Assembly: GCA_021613535.1 (NCBI GenBank)
Contig: CP075494.1
Span: forward strand, 62,001 to 126,000
Direction of reading: 5' to 3'
Source of the DNA: Adineta vaga
Taxonomy: Eukaryota > Rotifera
Length of the DNA: 64,000 nucleotides
Below the pieces are notes generated by a model. It was not told the origin of the DNA, made no database searches, and saw only the letters and a program-made list of their open reading frames with translations. Shown here one piece after another: positions 11,750 to 20,707 of the stretch. A program made the position numbers and the translations under genes. Every line of letters starts with the position of its first letter. Position 1 is the first letter of the stretch.

Positions 11750-11936
11750 TGATAGCGTTTGTGTAAATCACACAACGCTAAACTAGAGACAAAGATGGTC
11801 CTTCTAGTCTAATTGGCTTAGGACATATGTGTGGATAGTAGAAGATGTGGGTTCGGATCCCACGAAGGTCATTTTTTCTCCTTCTTTCATTCTCTTTCGC
11901 TGATGTCCCTCTCGTTGCTCTAATGTGAAGCTAACA
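11750..11936 (+). mobile_element. Small element with tRNA-like core, copy 1
   Basis: About 187 bp that match the inverted copy at 45339-45534 over their whole length: a left hairpin (TAGCGTTTGTGT / CACACAACGCTA), a tRNA-like core, a pyrimidine-rich right part and the end AAGCTAACA. The left terminus (TGATAGCGTTT) has drifted from the TGTTAGCTT seen in copy 2. A short TIR element with a Pol III-type interior fits both a MITE and a SINE reading; the TIRs favour the MITE. Confidence 0.75.
11798..11870 (+). tRNA. tRNA-like sequence (probably a pseudogene)
   Basis: A 73-nt core begins GTCCTTC and ends GAAGGTC, giving a 7-bp acceptor stem with one T-T mismatch. The D arm has an A-box-like TAGTCTAATTGG and the T arm is perfect (GTGGG TTCGGAT CCCAC) with a B box. 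TTTTTT follows one base later and would stop Pol III. The anticodon arm pairs poorly and position 33 is not T, so an amino-acid identity cannot be given. Confidence 0.6.
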
Positions 11937-12447
11937 TTGTCTTATGCACCTCCACACAATGGCCTGTATGTAAGGAAAACTCAAAAAATTGCAAAAAAAA
12001 TCAACAATTGCGATATAAATGGGTTCACATCGCCAAAACAGTAAGGACAATTGAACTGGAGTTTTCTGCAGATATGCAATTTAGTAAGTTATAATTATGG
12101 CAAAAATTTCGTGCGTAAATCTTAGGCCGTTCGCGGGACCTGGTTTTGACAGTTCGACAGCTCCAGGCCTAGGCTATGAATACAATGAAAATTCATTATA
12201 AGTTCTAAAGGTACTATATACTGGCTCACACTATTCTCACTTTATTAACGTATGTTTAATCAAATCTCTGTGATTCATTTTCCATTCCTTATCTGCCTCT
12301 CATCTTTTAATTGAGAAAAAAAACGCGTTTTTTTTTCTTTCCTCTTTATAACTATACTGTGTATACTAGACAAAACTATTGAAATATACACGACATAAAT
12401 CACATTTATTTACCTACACGAAACTTACCTAAATCGACACGTAACTT
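11937..12447. other. Promoter side of the cysteine-rich peptide gene
   Basis: No gene seen. The last 150 bp carry AT-rich TATA-like sequence (CTTTATAACTATACTG near 12343-12358) upstream of the peptide start. This is a weak indication only. Confidence 0.3.
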
Positions 12448-12699
12448 ATGGACACCAAATCTTTCATTATAATACTGGCTGCTATAATTCTCATCGAAAC
12501 ATTATTTACCGTTAACAGTAGACACTTGAACAAAGATGAAAATGATCTACTTCAAGAGTCAAAATTCGAATTACGTCACCTACTCAAGAATCTTCTCGAA
12601 AAACGCGAAAATACATGCGAATGGTGCGCCAAATACGGTCGATGTGGAAACTATGAGGGGGACGAATGTCACTGGTGTCGTGCAAACAACCGATGTTGA
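12448..12699 (+). CDS. Small secreted cysteine-rich peptide precursor
   Basis: An 83-residue single-exon frame with the layout of a processed secreted peptide. Residues 1-24 are a hydrophobic signal peptide ending near VNS. A charged acidic-to-basic propeptide follows (residues 25-52) and ends in the dibasic site EKR. The last 30 residues form a mature peptide with six cysteines in the pattern C-x2-C-x5-C-x7-C-x2-C-x5-C. The two halves repeat: CEWCAKYGRC and CHWCRANNRC. A polyadenylation-like AATAAA occurs about 170 bp downstream. No family is recognised. The layout (signal, pro-region, dibasic cleavage, knotted core) is shared by defence peptides, peptide hormones and venom-type peptides, and the sequence does not choose between them. 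Confidence 0.6.
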   Translation: MDTKSFIIILAAIILIETLFTVNSRHLNKDENDLLQESKFELRHLLKNLLEKRENTCEWCAKYGRCGNYEGDECHWCRANNRC

Positions 12700-12989
12700 T
12701 AAGAAAAAGATTAAGTCTAATAAATTTTCGAATTCATTTGTATTAATCTATCTAGTTTTCATCTAACATATCTTTCCGTTATGAAAGACATTTTCAAATA
12801 CCAATTTCCCATCATATTCTTTTTTTCTAGTTAGAATTTTTTATTTTTATGTAGTTAGTTTTTTTCAATATCAATAAATACATCTATAGATATTCACACA
12901 TCAAAATATGTCCGTAACATAAAAGAAAACCATTAAAACGATTCATAATTTTCACAGATATGGAACTATGTATAGATATGAGCATTCAA

Positions 12990-13370
12990 TGTTTGTTTGT
13001 ACTTAATTCTTGCGTTTTGTACTCACAAAAATATATTGTGAAGGACAAACTTGTTTATTTTTATCTTTATTTTCTCCGTCATTCATTTTTTTTCAATTAC
13101 AACGAAAGAGAGAGAGTGAAAGAAAAAAAACATTCATTATAATAGATATATATGTTTGATACGGCTATAGTTAATAGGTGTGCAAAACAAAATTCGCACG
13201 AAGAGATAGGATTGCTCAGTTTTTTTACTCTTAATTATTGTATTTTGTATGCAGAAAAATATTGTGAGAGGTAAAGTTATATATTTAACTCTATCTTTTT
13301 TTCTACATTACTCACTTTCTTTCGGCTGTCGTGAAAGAAAAAGGTATATATGTAAAAATAATTGTATACA
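12990..13370. repeat. Degenerate tandem duplication, unit about 230 bp
   Basis: Sequence near 13003-13140 (TTAATTCTTGCGTTTTGTAC, ATATTGTGAAGGACAAAC, CATTCATTTTTTTTCAAT) recurs near 13232-13370 in the same order (TTAATTATTGTATTTTGTAT, ATATTGTGAGAGGTAAAG). The copies are clearly diverged. No gene is seen in 12700-13700. Confidence 0.6.
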
Positions 13371-13708
13371 TTTGATGCGATCATAGAATAATGAGAAAGA
13401 AAACTCGTATTCATATGACAATAATACACTAAAAATCTATGCCAGTTTAAGTTTTGATCAGAACGAAGAGTGTGAGTGTATTGCAAAATAAGAGATGCTG
13501 ATATCTTCATCCACACTCTCAAGATGCTTTTGGAAAATAAAATCTAAAGTGATAGTGAAAGATACCTGTGAGTAAAAGTCCATCATATAATTGTTCAAAA
13601 TAGAGATTCAAATATTTGTAAATGATTTCTATTATTCTACGTCCTTTGAATTATGTCTTTATTGAAAAATTTAATTTGATAATAATAATAAAACTATATC
13701 TATTGAAT

Positions 13709-13876
13709 TCATATTCGAATAATATCAGAAGAATCATGAACTTTAGTAATTAAACATGATGATGGTACATTATCTTTTAACCATTTATAAATGACTTCGA
13801 TGTTTTGATCATTAGTGAAGGTTTTCTCATTACAACGAACATATAATGCTTGGAGATTGATCGATGTAAAACAAAT
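13709..13876 (-). pseudogene. C-terminal exon fragment, F-box/LRR-like
   Basis: A minus-strand frame ends at a TGA (13711-13709) and reads NLQALYVRCNEKTF, then EVIYKWLKDNVPSSC. This resembles the C-terminal tail of the abundant bdelloid F-box/leucine-rich-like proteins (final LRR, 'WL..LP..C', short end). An acceptor AG precedes it near 13877. No upstream exons were found before the hammerhead motif at 13992, so it is probably an orphan exon. Confidence 0.35.
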
Positions 13877-13991
13877 TAATCTATATAACGAAGATATGAA
13901 CTAATTTGCTAATTTCAACTTTTGCTTTTCAGCAATCGATCTAATGTCCAGAATAAGGACTAAATTAATATGCTTATTATTAAAATAATTA

Positions 13992-14072
13992 AAAAAATGC
14001 AGATATTTGCTTTGCCGACGCGTTTCGTGTATTTATTTAAAAATAAGAAACACTCTTCAGGGCTCTGCATTT
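13992..14072 (-). ncRNA. Hammerhead ribozyme, type I, minimal stem III
   Basis: On the minus strand CTGAAGA (14060-14054) is followed by a long stem II (GTGT...ACAC with an inner AT-rich helix), then GAAAC, a two-base loop and GTC (cleavage site at 14017/14016). Stem I pairs GCC with GGC and, beyond an internal loop, ATGCAG with CTGCAT. All conserved core positions are present. The one- or two-pair stem III is the form known from Penelope-like elements. No ORF of an element is evident directly upstream on this strand. Confidence 0.75.
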
Positions 14073-14693
14073 ATATATATATAAAAAAATCAGAAAAATA
14101 AGCGGAAAAAATAACGAAAATAAACGTAAAACAAGAAACAAACGAAAAGTTTTAACGAAAGCTGGATTATGTAATAATATAATATAAATAAGAGGCAACG
14201 AAGGAGCTTACTTTAATATATGAAATAAGTCGACTAAGTGAAGATAATTATTATGAAATATAGATCTAATTCAAACAGCACCCAAAATCAGATCAAAGAA
14301 TTGGCATACCTAAACAAATGTAAAAGGTGAAAGTTTCCGTAACACATATACCCGCCTCTATATAAACGGACGAATGTAATACAATCATCTCAGAAAATGC
14401 CAACCAACGTCACAGCATCACAACCCATTCCAATAAATATACCATGTTATTCATAGTTCCAAATCAATACCACATAATTCCACTTAATGAATCTTTCACC
14501 CACAAAAACGTTCACCTTTCTCCTTCTGAAACTTGTACGATTTCCTCACTTGAATCCTCATTACAACAAAACAACAAAACCTTCTTCTCATTAGTAATAC
14601 TTTCAAGTGTACATCACTATGTTAACTTCATAAATTTCATAAATTATGCGGTATCGTCAAATGTAGCCTATTTTTGTGATTATCGAATAATAA
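14073..14693. other. Spacer between two divergent hammerheads
   Basis: No supported gene. The open frame from 14444 has no recognisable domain. This stretch is probably the 3' untranslated part of the plus-strand element that ends at the hammerhead at 14695-14757. Confidence 0.4.
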
Positions 14694-14694
14694 A

Positions 14695-14757
14695 TAAACT
14701 CATATCATCTGAAGAGTCTTCTTAGCTGAAGATGAAACCGGTCATGGCGGCTGTTTA
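14695..14757 (+). ncRNA. Hammerhead ribozyme abutting telomeric repeats
   Basis: CTGAAGA (14709-14715) is followed by stem II GTCTTC / GAAGAT with loop TTAGCT, then GAAAC (14734-14738), a two-base loop and GTC (14741-14743). Stem I pairs CAT with ATG next to the core and TAAAC with GTTTA beyond an internal loop. The 3' strand of stem I runs straight into (ACACCC)n. Hammerhead directly followed by C-rich telomeric repeats is the published signature of a Terminon 3' end, where the repeats are thought to anneal to the G-rich chromosome overhang. Confidence 0.85.
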
Positions 14758-15198
14758 CACACCCACACCCACACCCACACCCACCCGTTATCTTCGACGT
14801 GTATCAATACCACCAGCACCTTACGTCTTTTCATATCGACAACGACAAAAACAGCGTGAGTTTTTCGAACAACGGATGGCCTCTCCACTTACTCGATTAC
14901 CATATTCAACAATAGATTTATATCAAGTAAAAATCATTGCCGTTTGTAAGTGAATAGATTTTGACTAACCATTATTCTACACATGCTCTTATGCTCATCT
15001 GATATAGTGCCAAATGATTGTTCGACATTATTACGATATGTGATTGAAACATTATTTATTGTTCATTGTGAAACCAAATTAAATATGATCTGTCCACTTG
15101 GTGGTGATCCTGAAAAACGATATGGTCCTCCATTCAATTCTATATGGTGTGAAAATTTACATAATGATAGCTCATCTTTTACTACAACAAATCAATGA
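14744..15198 (+). CDS. Fusion ORF starting at the hammerhead cleavage site and reading through telomeric repeats
   Basis: The frame starts with the ATG that directly follows the ribozyme's GTC. It reads the telomeric repeat as a Thr-Pro run (YTPTPTPTPT) and continues into RYLRRVSIPPAPYVFSYRQR. A 62-bp intron (donor GTAAGT at 14946, acceptor before 15008) joins it to NDCSTLLRYVIETLFIVH and ends with TGA at 15198, 130 residues in all with matched phase. I recognise no domain. The part after the repeat looks like an ordinary host exon cut at its 5' side and capped by the telomere junction. Whether the fused ORF is translated is unknown. Confidence 0.4.
14757..14787. repeat. Telomeric (C-strand) repeats at Terminon 3' end
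   Basis: Four to five ACACCC units (ACACACCCACACCCACACCC and onward) on the plus strand, directly after the hammerhead. The orientation implies the former chromosome end lay to the left. Confidence 0.9.
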
Positions 15199-15486
15199 AA
15201 TTTCACAACAATACAACTAAACTAACTATAAATTTTATTTCATCGATATCATCATCGTTACTAATCATTGACTGTACATAATGATTCAATCTTCGTATTT
15301 ATAATTTTGTCGTGACATGTATATGTTTCTGTGCGTGTGTTCTTCTGTTAGATAATTGAAACTAGATTAAACGAGTTCTTAACTTATATTGTATATTATC
15401 CTATTGTAGATTTGTAATCTTTTCTGCTCATGAAAATTCAGTACAAACATCAAGAAGTAAGATTTAGAAAGTGAACATGTTCAAAT

Positions 15487-15606
15487 GGCAAAAACACAAT
15501 TACTAGCAAAACAAATCATTGAAGATATGACAAATGCAAGAGAATCTATTGATAATGTTATCCAACTAGCAAATGATTCCATGGCATATACAGATGAAAA
15601 ACATAT
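15487..15606 (+). CDS. Possible small coiled-coil exon
   Basis: A 40-residue frame starts MAKTQLLAKQIIEDMTNARE and ends at a good donor (GTAAGTG, 15607). The best acceptor (near 16074, CTTCTAG) would add about 15 residues and a stop. It has a helical, t-SNARE-like look but no recognisable family. Treated as a tentative first exon of one of the short ORFs of the plus-strand block. Confidence 0.25.
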
Positions 15607-16048
15607 GTAAGTGTTACTGTTTTCATTACTTTGAAAGTCTTAAATCTGAAATCACATCTTTGTTATCCATTCCTAGACTTTTGAACATATGAAAATTTGC
15701 TTCTTCTTTGATACAATTCGGCACTTTGCAATAATGATTTGGTTTCGAATCACTGCCATTCTCTATTTATATTTCCTGATAATTTGTTTGATTTTTTCAT
15801 ATCTTTAGATTCTGTTTATTACTATATTACGAAGTTTCTTTATATATCGGTAAACACAAAGTTATTTTGCAATGTATTTTATCTAAACTTATGATTTTTT
15901 CGTTTTCTTTTGCATCTATATCTACTGTAATAGTCATATTATAGACATCAACGCTGCTTGTGAATATCTAGTGTTATAATATGACATGTTTTGTAGTTGG
16001 ATGAATAAGTTGTACATTAAAACTGTTACTTTTATGCTATATTCCTAA

Positions 16049-16831
16049 ATGTTTCCCTTTCATTCTCTTCTAGATCTGTTGCATTTTCTTATTTTATCGT
16101 TCAGTCGAATCCATAAAGACATGTCTACCAATATATTGTTTTCATTGCGATCCCTTCCACGAACAAGACCCTACAAACGACGGTTTCGCACTATAAAATC
16201 GCAAACTTCAAATCCTAGTATTTCTCCTGATTCTGTACTCAAAGACTACATACAGTTTATTAATAGACTATCCGTCTTATCATCCACATCGACAAGCATT
16301 ACAACTAATAATTACATTACGACCTATACCACTTTTACTTCTAGCAGCATATTTCTCTCTTTAACAACCGATTTTATTACCGAAAAATCAACTAGTTTAT
16401 ATGATGTACAAAATGTCACGATGACTTACCATACAACTGGCCATTCAATTACAAAAATACTACATTCGATTCTTTTTTCTATTCTACAACAAGAAGGAAA
16501 TATATGGAAATATGCGCTCTGTTTTACACTCTTCTGCTTTGTATGTATTATACTTCAAACAATTACCCGTCATGTATGTGCATGTTATCGAACTTACTTT
16601 CCGATTAGAAAACATCATCCTCCCTTACAAGGTAGATATAAGTCCAATGGTTTTTTCATTTAAATTTATTCTTTACAATCTTGTTTTCTAGAGCATTCTT
16701 CAACTTCAGAACATTTCACAACACTAAATAATACTAGAATCCAAAATAACAATAACAATAAACTTTCATTAGCTCCCAATCAAATCTCATTAGGCGGATC
16801 AATCATAACGTTCCTTTCTGATGATATATAA
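16049..16831 (+). CDS. Single-pass transmembrane ORF, Terminon-type accessory
   Basis: Two exons (16049-16631 and 16692-16831, in phase) give 240 residues. The first 120 are Ser/Thr-rich with a basic patch (RTRPYKRRFRTIK). One long hydrophobic segment (YALCFTLFCFVCIILQ) sits near residues 155-175 and is followed by a Cys/His-rich juxtamembrane part (RHVCACYR) and an Asn-rich tail. The start is uncertain, since an upstream acceptor (16073) could supply another N-terminus. Co-oriented with the ORF at 17966, and similar in layout (TM, then a short spliced tail) to the minus-strand ORF at 27.2-28.0 kb. Published Terminons carry transmembrane ORFs of unknown role, which is the basis for the label. 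Confidence 0.45.
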
Positions 16832-17965
16832 GTATATTACTACAAAGGAATAAAGAAGATACGTGCCTAAGTTCTTTTCTATGACATTTCATTTTATATA
16901 AAGGTAGTAGTACAAATTGTACAGTTCTATATTACTAATGACCTGTGTCGTATTACATCTAAATATTTGATAAATAATTTGTAAAATTCAATTTAATATC
17001 ACCTTGATTTCATTGCAATATTTCTTTCATAATCTTCAGAAATCTTCAGTTTCAAATATATTGTAGACGTTACGTATATATCTTTGTGTATTTTCAATAA
17101 TGGATACATTTTCATTATTCCCATGTCAAGAGTGCAGCTGGATGTTGTCTATAAGAAGCCTTTATAGAGAAAAGTTAACTAATAATTAGGCTTTACAAAA
17201 AAAAGTAAGCTACATTTTTCATAATACATGTATGGTTATAATTTTGAACATGATATAATCTAAAACGATTAGTTTCACAAAGAAGGTCATTGCACCGAAT
17301 AAGCACTTTATAGCAAGTAAGTATATTGAATAATAGTGTTAATGAACTACAAACTAAAATGTTTATATATGAATCACCAAGATAACAATATGACGTTAAG
17401 CACCACGGTTAGTATTGATAGACAAGAACATCTTAAAAGAATTTCTTTGATACATTTCATGTTACTTATTTTTCTTATATTAGATAAAAGTCACAAAACA
17501 ATCTTGTATATTATACAATCACCCTCTAGATGGGAATCAATATTTATCACGAAACATACTGCTAACGTCGACATAAAATATTAGATTTCGTATTATGAAT
17601 TCAATTCATATTTACTCTTCGTTTATATATAATCGTTAAAAACCCTTGTACTAGGGAAACTCTTCAATATTAGCTGCATACACTATCAATGAATGAAAAC
17701 GATTTTACATACAACTTATTTTCCTGCATGTCTTTAACAACCAGTCCTCAATAAACATTTAATAGCTGAAATTTTTTGTAATAAACATAATCACACTTCT
17801 TGGAAGATGATTTAGAAAAGTATTTCATAATAATTGATGTTGATTGTACGTTATATAATTCCATTTCGTGCATTATTTGTATTGTTAAGTTCGAATAATT
17901 TCTAATTAAATTTTTCTATTTCAGATATCACACACGTACTTACATTTTTACTGGCTTTATACATT
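16832..17965. other. No gene recognised
   Basis: AT-rich spacer between two co-oriented transmembrane ORFs. The frame at 17336-17584 has no recognisable content. Confidence 0.4.
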
Positions 17966-18698
17966 ATGGTTCAATTTCCAACATCAATATGTGATGAACT
18001 TAATTCAATACTTCACCACAGAACATCCTTATTAACTGAATTTACTGATAATGCAGAAAAGCAAAAAAAAATAAGTTGGATGTTTGATATGATGCATACA
18101 GTTCTAACCATGATAAAAATCAAACATATCGATTGTACAATGGAAATATCCGATCGTTTTTCAAAGCAATTCTCCACTTATGATACTTTTGCTTCCACTA
18201 ATTCATGGCAAGCAGCAGTCAAAAATAAATCAGATTTTCAATCAAGCGTGATCGATCAAATCTTTGACTTGAATAACCATTATTGGCCAACCAATAAATC
18301 ATCATTCTACTTTATTCTCATCACAATGTTCTTGATATTAATATCTATTACTGTTATTGTAGTAATCGTTGTGCAAAAGAGAAAAGAACAAAATAAATCT
18401 GCATTTACATCAAACTGTAAGTTTTTCTGTACAAATTTCAACATCAGATAAAAATTCCATATTCTTATAATAAAATATATTTTTTGCTTAGGTGCTATTG
18501 TAAGCAACGAAGATTTAGAGATGAATGATATCGATTCTAATTATTATACCACTGTACGAGACGCAAAGGTTAGTAATGATATATTGAACGATGATATACA
18601 AATTTGATCTATGTATACATTAATATTTCTAGCGAACAAACAGAAATAATCAACTGTACAAGGTGAAAAAAGATACTGATGATCACAATATACCATGA
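17966..18698 (+). CDS. Transmembrane ORF, paralogue of the one at 30.3-30.9 kb
   Basis: Three exons (17966-18416, 18492-18568, 18633-18698) join in phase to 197 residues. The N-terminal 60 residues align with the minus-strand ORF at 30889: 'FP.S.C..L..I..H', then 'W....H.VL.M.K.K..DC'. A strong membrane anchor (FYFILITMFLILISITVIVV) sits near residue 115-140, followed by a basic stop-transfer QKRKEQNK and an acidic spliced tail (NEDLEMNDIDS). It lies less than 100 bp before a C-rich telomeric block, as a 3'-terminal Terminon ORF would. Membrane protein of unknown role; one copy of a small family found twice in this window. Confidence 0.6.
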
Positions 18699-18786
18699 AA
18701 GATCCGATTTTATTTGAAACTGAAAAAGAAAACATTATCATGTCTGTAGTTAAATTCTTGATATATAACTTTAACTGATATATATA

Positions 18787-18845
18787 CACACCCACACCCA
18801 CCCACACCCACCCTCACCCTCACCCACACCCACACCCCACACCCT
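18787..18845. repeat. Telomeric (C-strand) repeat block
   Basis: About 59 bp of ACACCC with CCACCC and CCCTCA variants on the plus strand. This is the longest telomeric block in the window. It probably marks the 3' junction of the plus-strand element holding the ORFs at 16.0-18.7 kb. I see no clear hammerhead core in the preceding 120 bp. Confidence 0.9.
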
Positions 18846-20707
18846 TATAACAAGTTTTTATAAAGATTTCAATTTATTCAAAAACATCTATCCAAAATCT
18901 CAATTTTTCTTTTTTTAAATATTTCATTTCTATTTTCTTCGGAAAATTGTTTGGCTTTATTTTAAAACAAAATAAAGTACTTTAAGAAAAACAAAGATTT
19001 ATTTATATTGGAAATAAAATCATTTGTTTGCTTTTGTTTCTATAGAGTTTAATGGTTATTATACTTTTTTGATATGATTTTTCTGGATAATCAGAATATT
19101 TTCTAATATGAATCAGTTAAGATGAACAGTATTTAGTAAGCGATTTTGTTTCAAAGTCTGTCATAGTACTTTTAATTTATCTATTGCGATTTCTGAGAAA
19201 ACCTACGAATTTTTCAATGCACCGCTCAACAGTTGTTTCCTGTAAATTTAGAATAAAAGTGAGGAGGCAAGGGGGCACATCATTGGCAAGCGTTTTGATC
19301 TATTCCCCTTCAGCACGATTTTGACTTGTGATCTTATATGAACGTATATCCCTCCATCTGTGGCGCGTGAATGTATGTCCAACTTTTCGCCTTGAAATCT
19401 TCTACACCTTCTTTCAGGTAGTGTTTCACAGAGTATTTGAAAATAAAGAAAAGCAAAACAAACGATAAAATATTTTCAATTCTTTTATTTGATTTTAAAT
19501 CAAATTAAAAAAAAAATTTTTATATTAAAAGACAAATGACAAATAAAAAGAGAAAAAGTACTTTGACGCAGATAGTGCAATAAAAAGTATTGATGGAACT
19601 CTCAAAGTACCCGCACATAATTTAGAAAGTCTCGATATTGCTTAAATACTTTGTAAAATTTTTAAGTGTTTTAAATCAGATACTTGTGCCAACTATCTAT
19701 ATTTATTCGTACTCATGTAATCGCGTAATCCTTTGAGATGTAGTTGTGGCTCCTAATTCTTATTCACACATTTGTGTTTCCTCTTCTTAGGGCCTATATT
19801 CACCTTGATTGTAGACAGATAGAAACTCATTCAAGAATTATTATGTAATATGACCCATCAAATAGAATCAATTAGTAAAGGATGTGGGTTAACAAGACAC
19901 ACACAAACCCTCAAGATTTTGCACTTCTGGAATTCATTGAAAACGAAACGTTCATTCATGTACGTGATGAAAACAGGAAGAACAACACATTCCATTTGAT
20001 ATAATTAAATTATAGTAAAATATTGTCACATGACCTTCATGCATGATGACCCGTCTGCCAAAGGATCTCTGAATCATAAACGTGTTACCAGATATAGTAT
20101 AAACGGATAGAACTTCACTTTTGTGCTATTGTCCTACTCTCTCAGTTCTGCTCCGCAATAAACGATACACATCGTAGCTATTAACTAATTAGAATGCAAT
20201 AATACTATATTTTCGAATTTGATGTGCATAATCGAGTGAATTAAAAAGTAGCAGAAATACTGTCGAGATTTTTTTTCATTAAAGATCATATATTTTCAAT
20301 TTACTTCAATCAAATAACTGTCAAATGGGCTGAATAATATCCTTAAAATTCATTCATATCGAGATTTATTTCTATAGTATTCGAAAAGCAACAAACAGAT
20401 TTTGTCTTTTATGACATCATTTACTTTTACATTTTTCTCCATCCATCTGTCACTATTTATTATACATATTCTCTTTTGACTAAATATGAAGACAAATAGA
20501 ATTAAGTAAAGGAAAAAGAAATTATGTTAAAACGAGTAAATTTATCTATTTGAATCAATATTAAAAAAACATAGTGAGAAAAGCAGAAAATGAAAGTGAG
20601 ATGTCGATATAATTTATTATAGTTGTAATGAGATATGATATAAATAAGTTGAATATTCAACTCAATATATTTGAACTTATAGAAACAAAATTTGATTTAT
20701 CATTACA
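18846..20707. other. Intergenic stretch, no gene recognised
   Basis: No coding frame with recognisable content on either strand over 1.8 kb. Presumably includes the promoter of the three-unit membrane gene that starts at 20708. Confidence 0.5.

Noticed and set aside
18677-18706. CTGATGA...GAAAG near the telomeric block at 18.8 kb, a possible fourth hammerhead
   Set aside because: The sequence between the two core motifs does not form a stem II and no cleavage triplet with stem I partner is seen.
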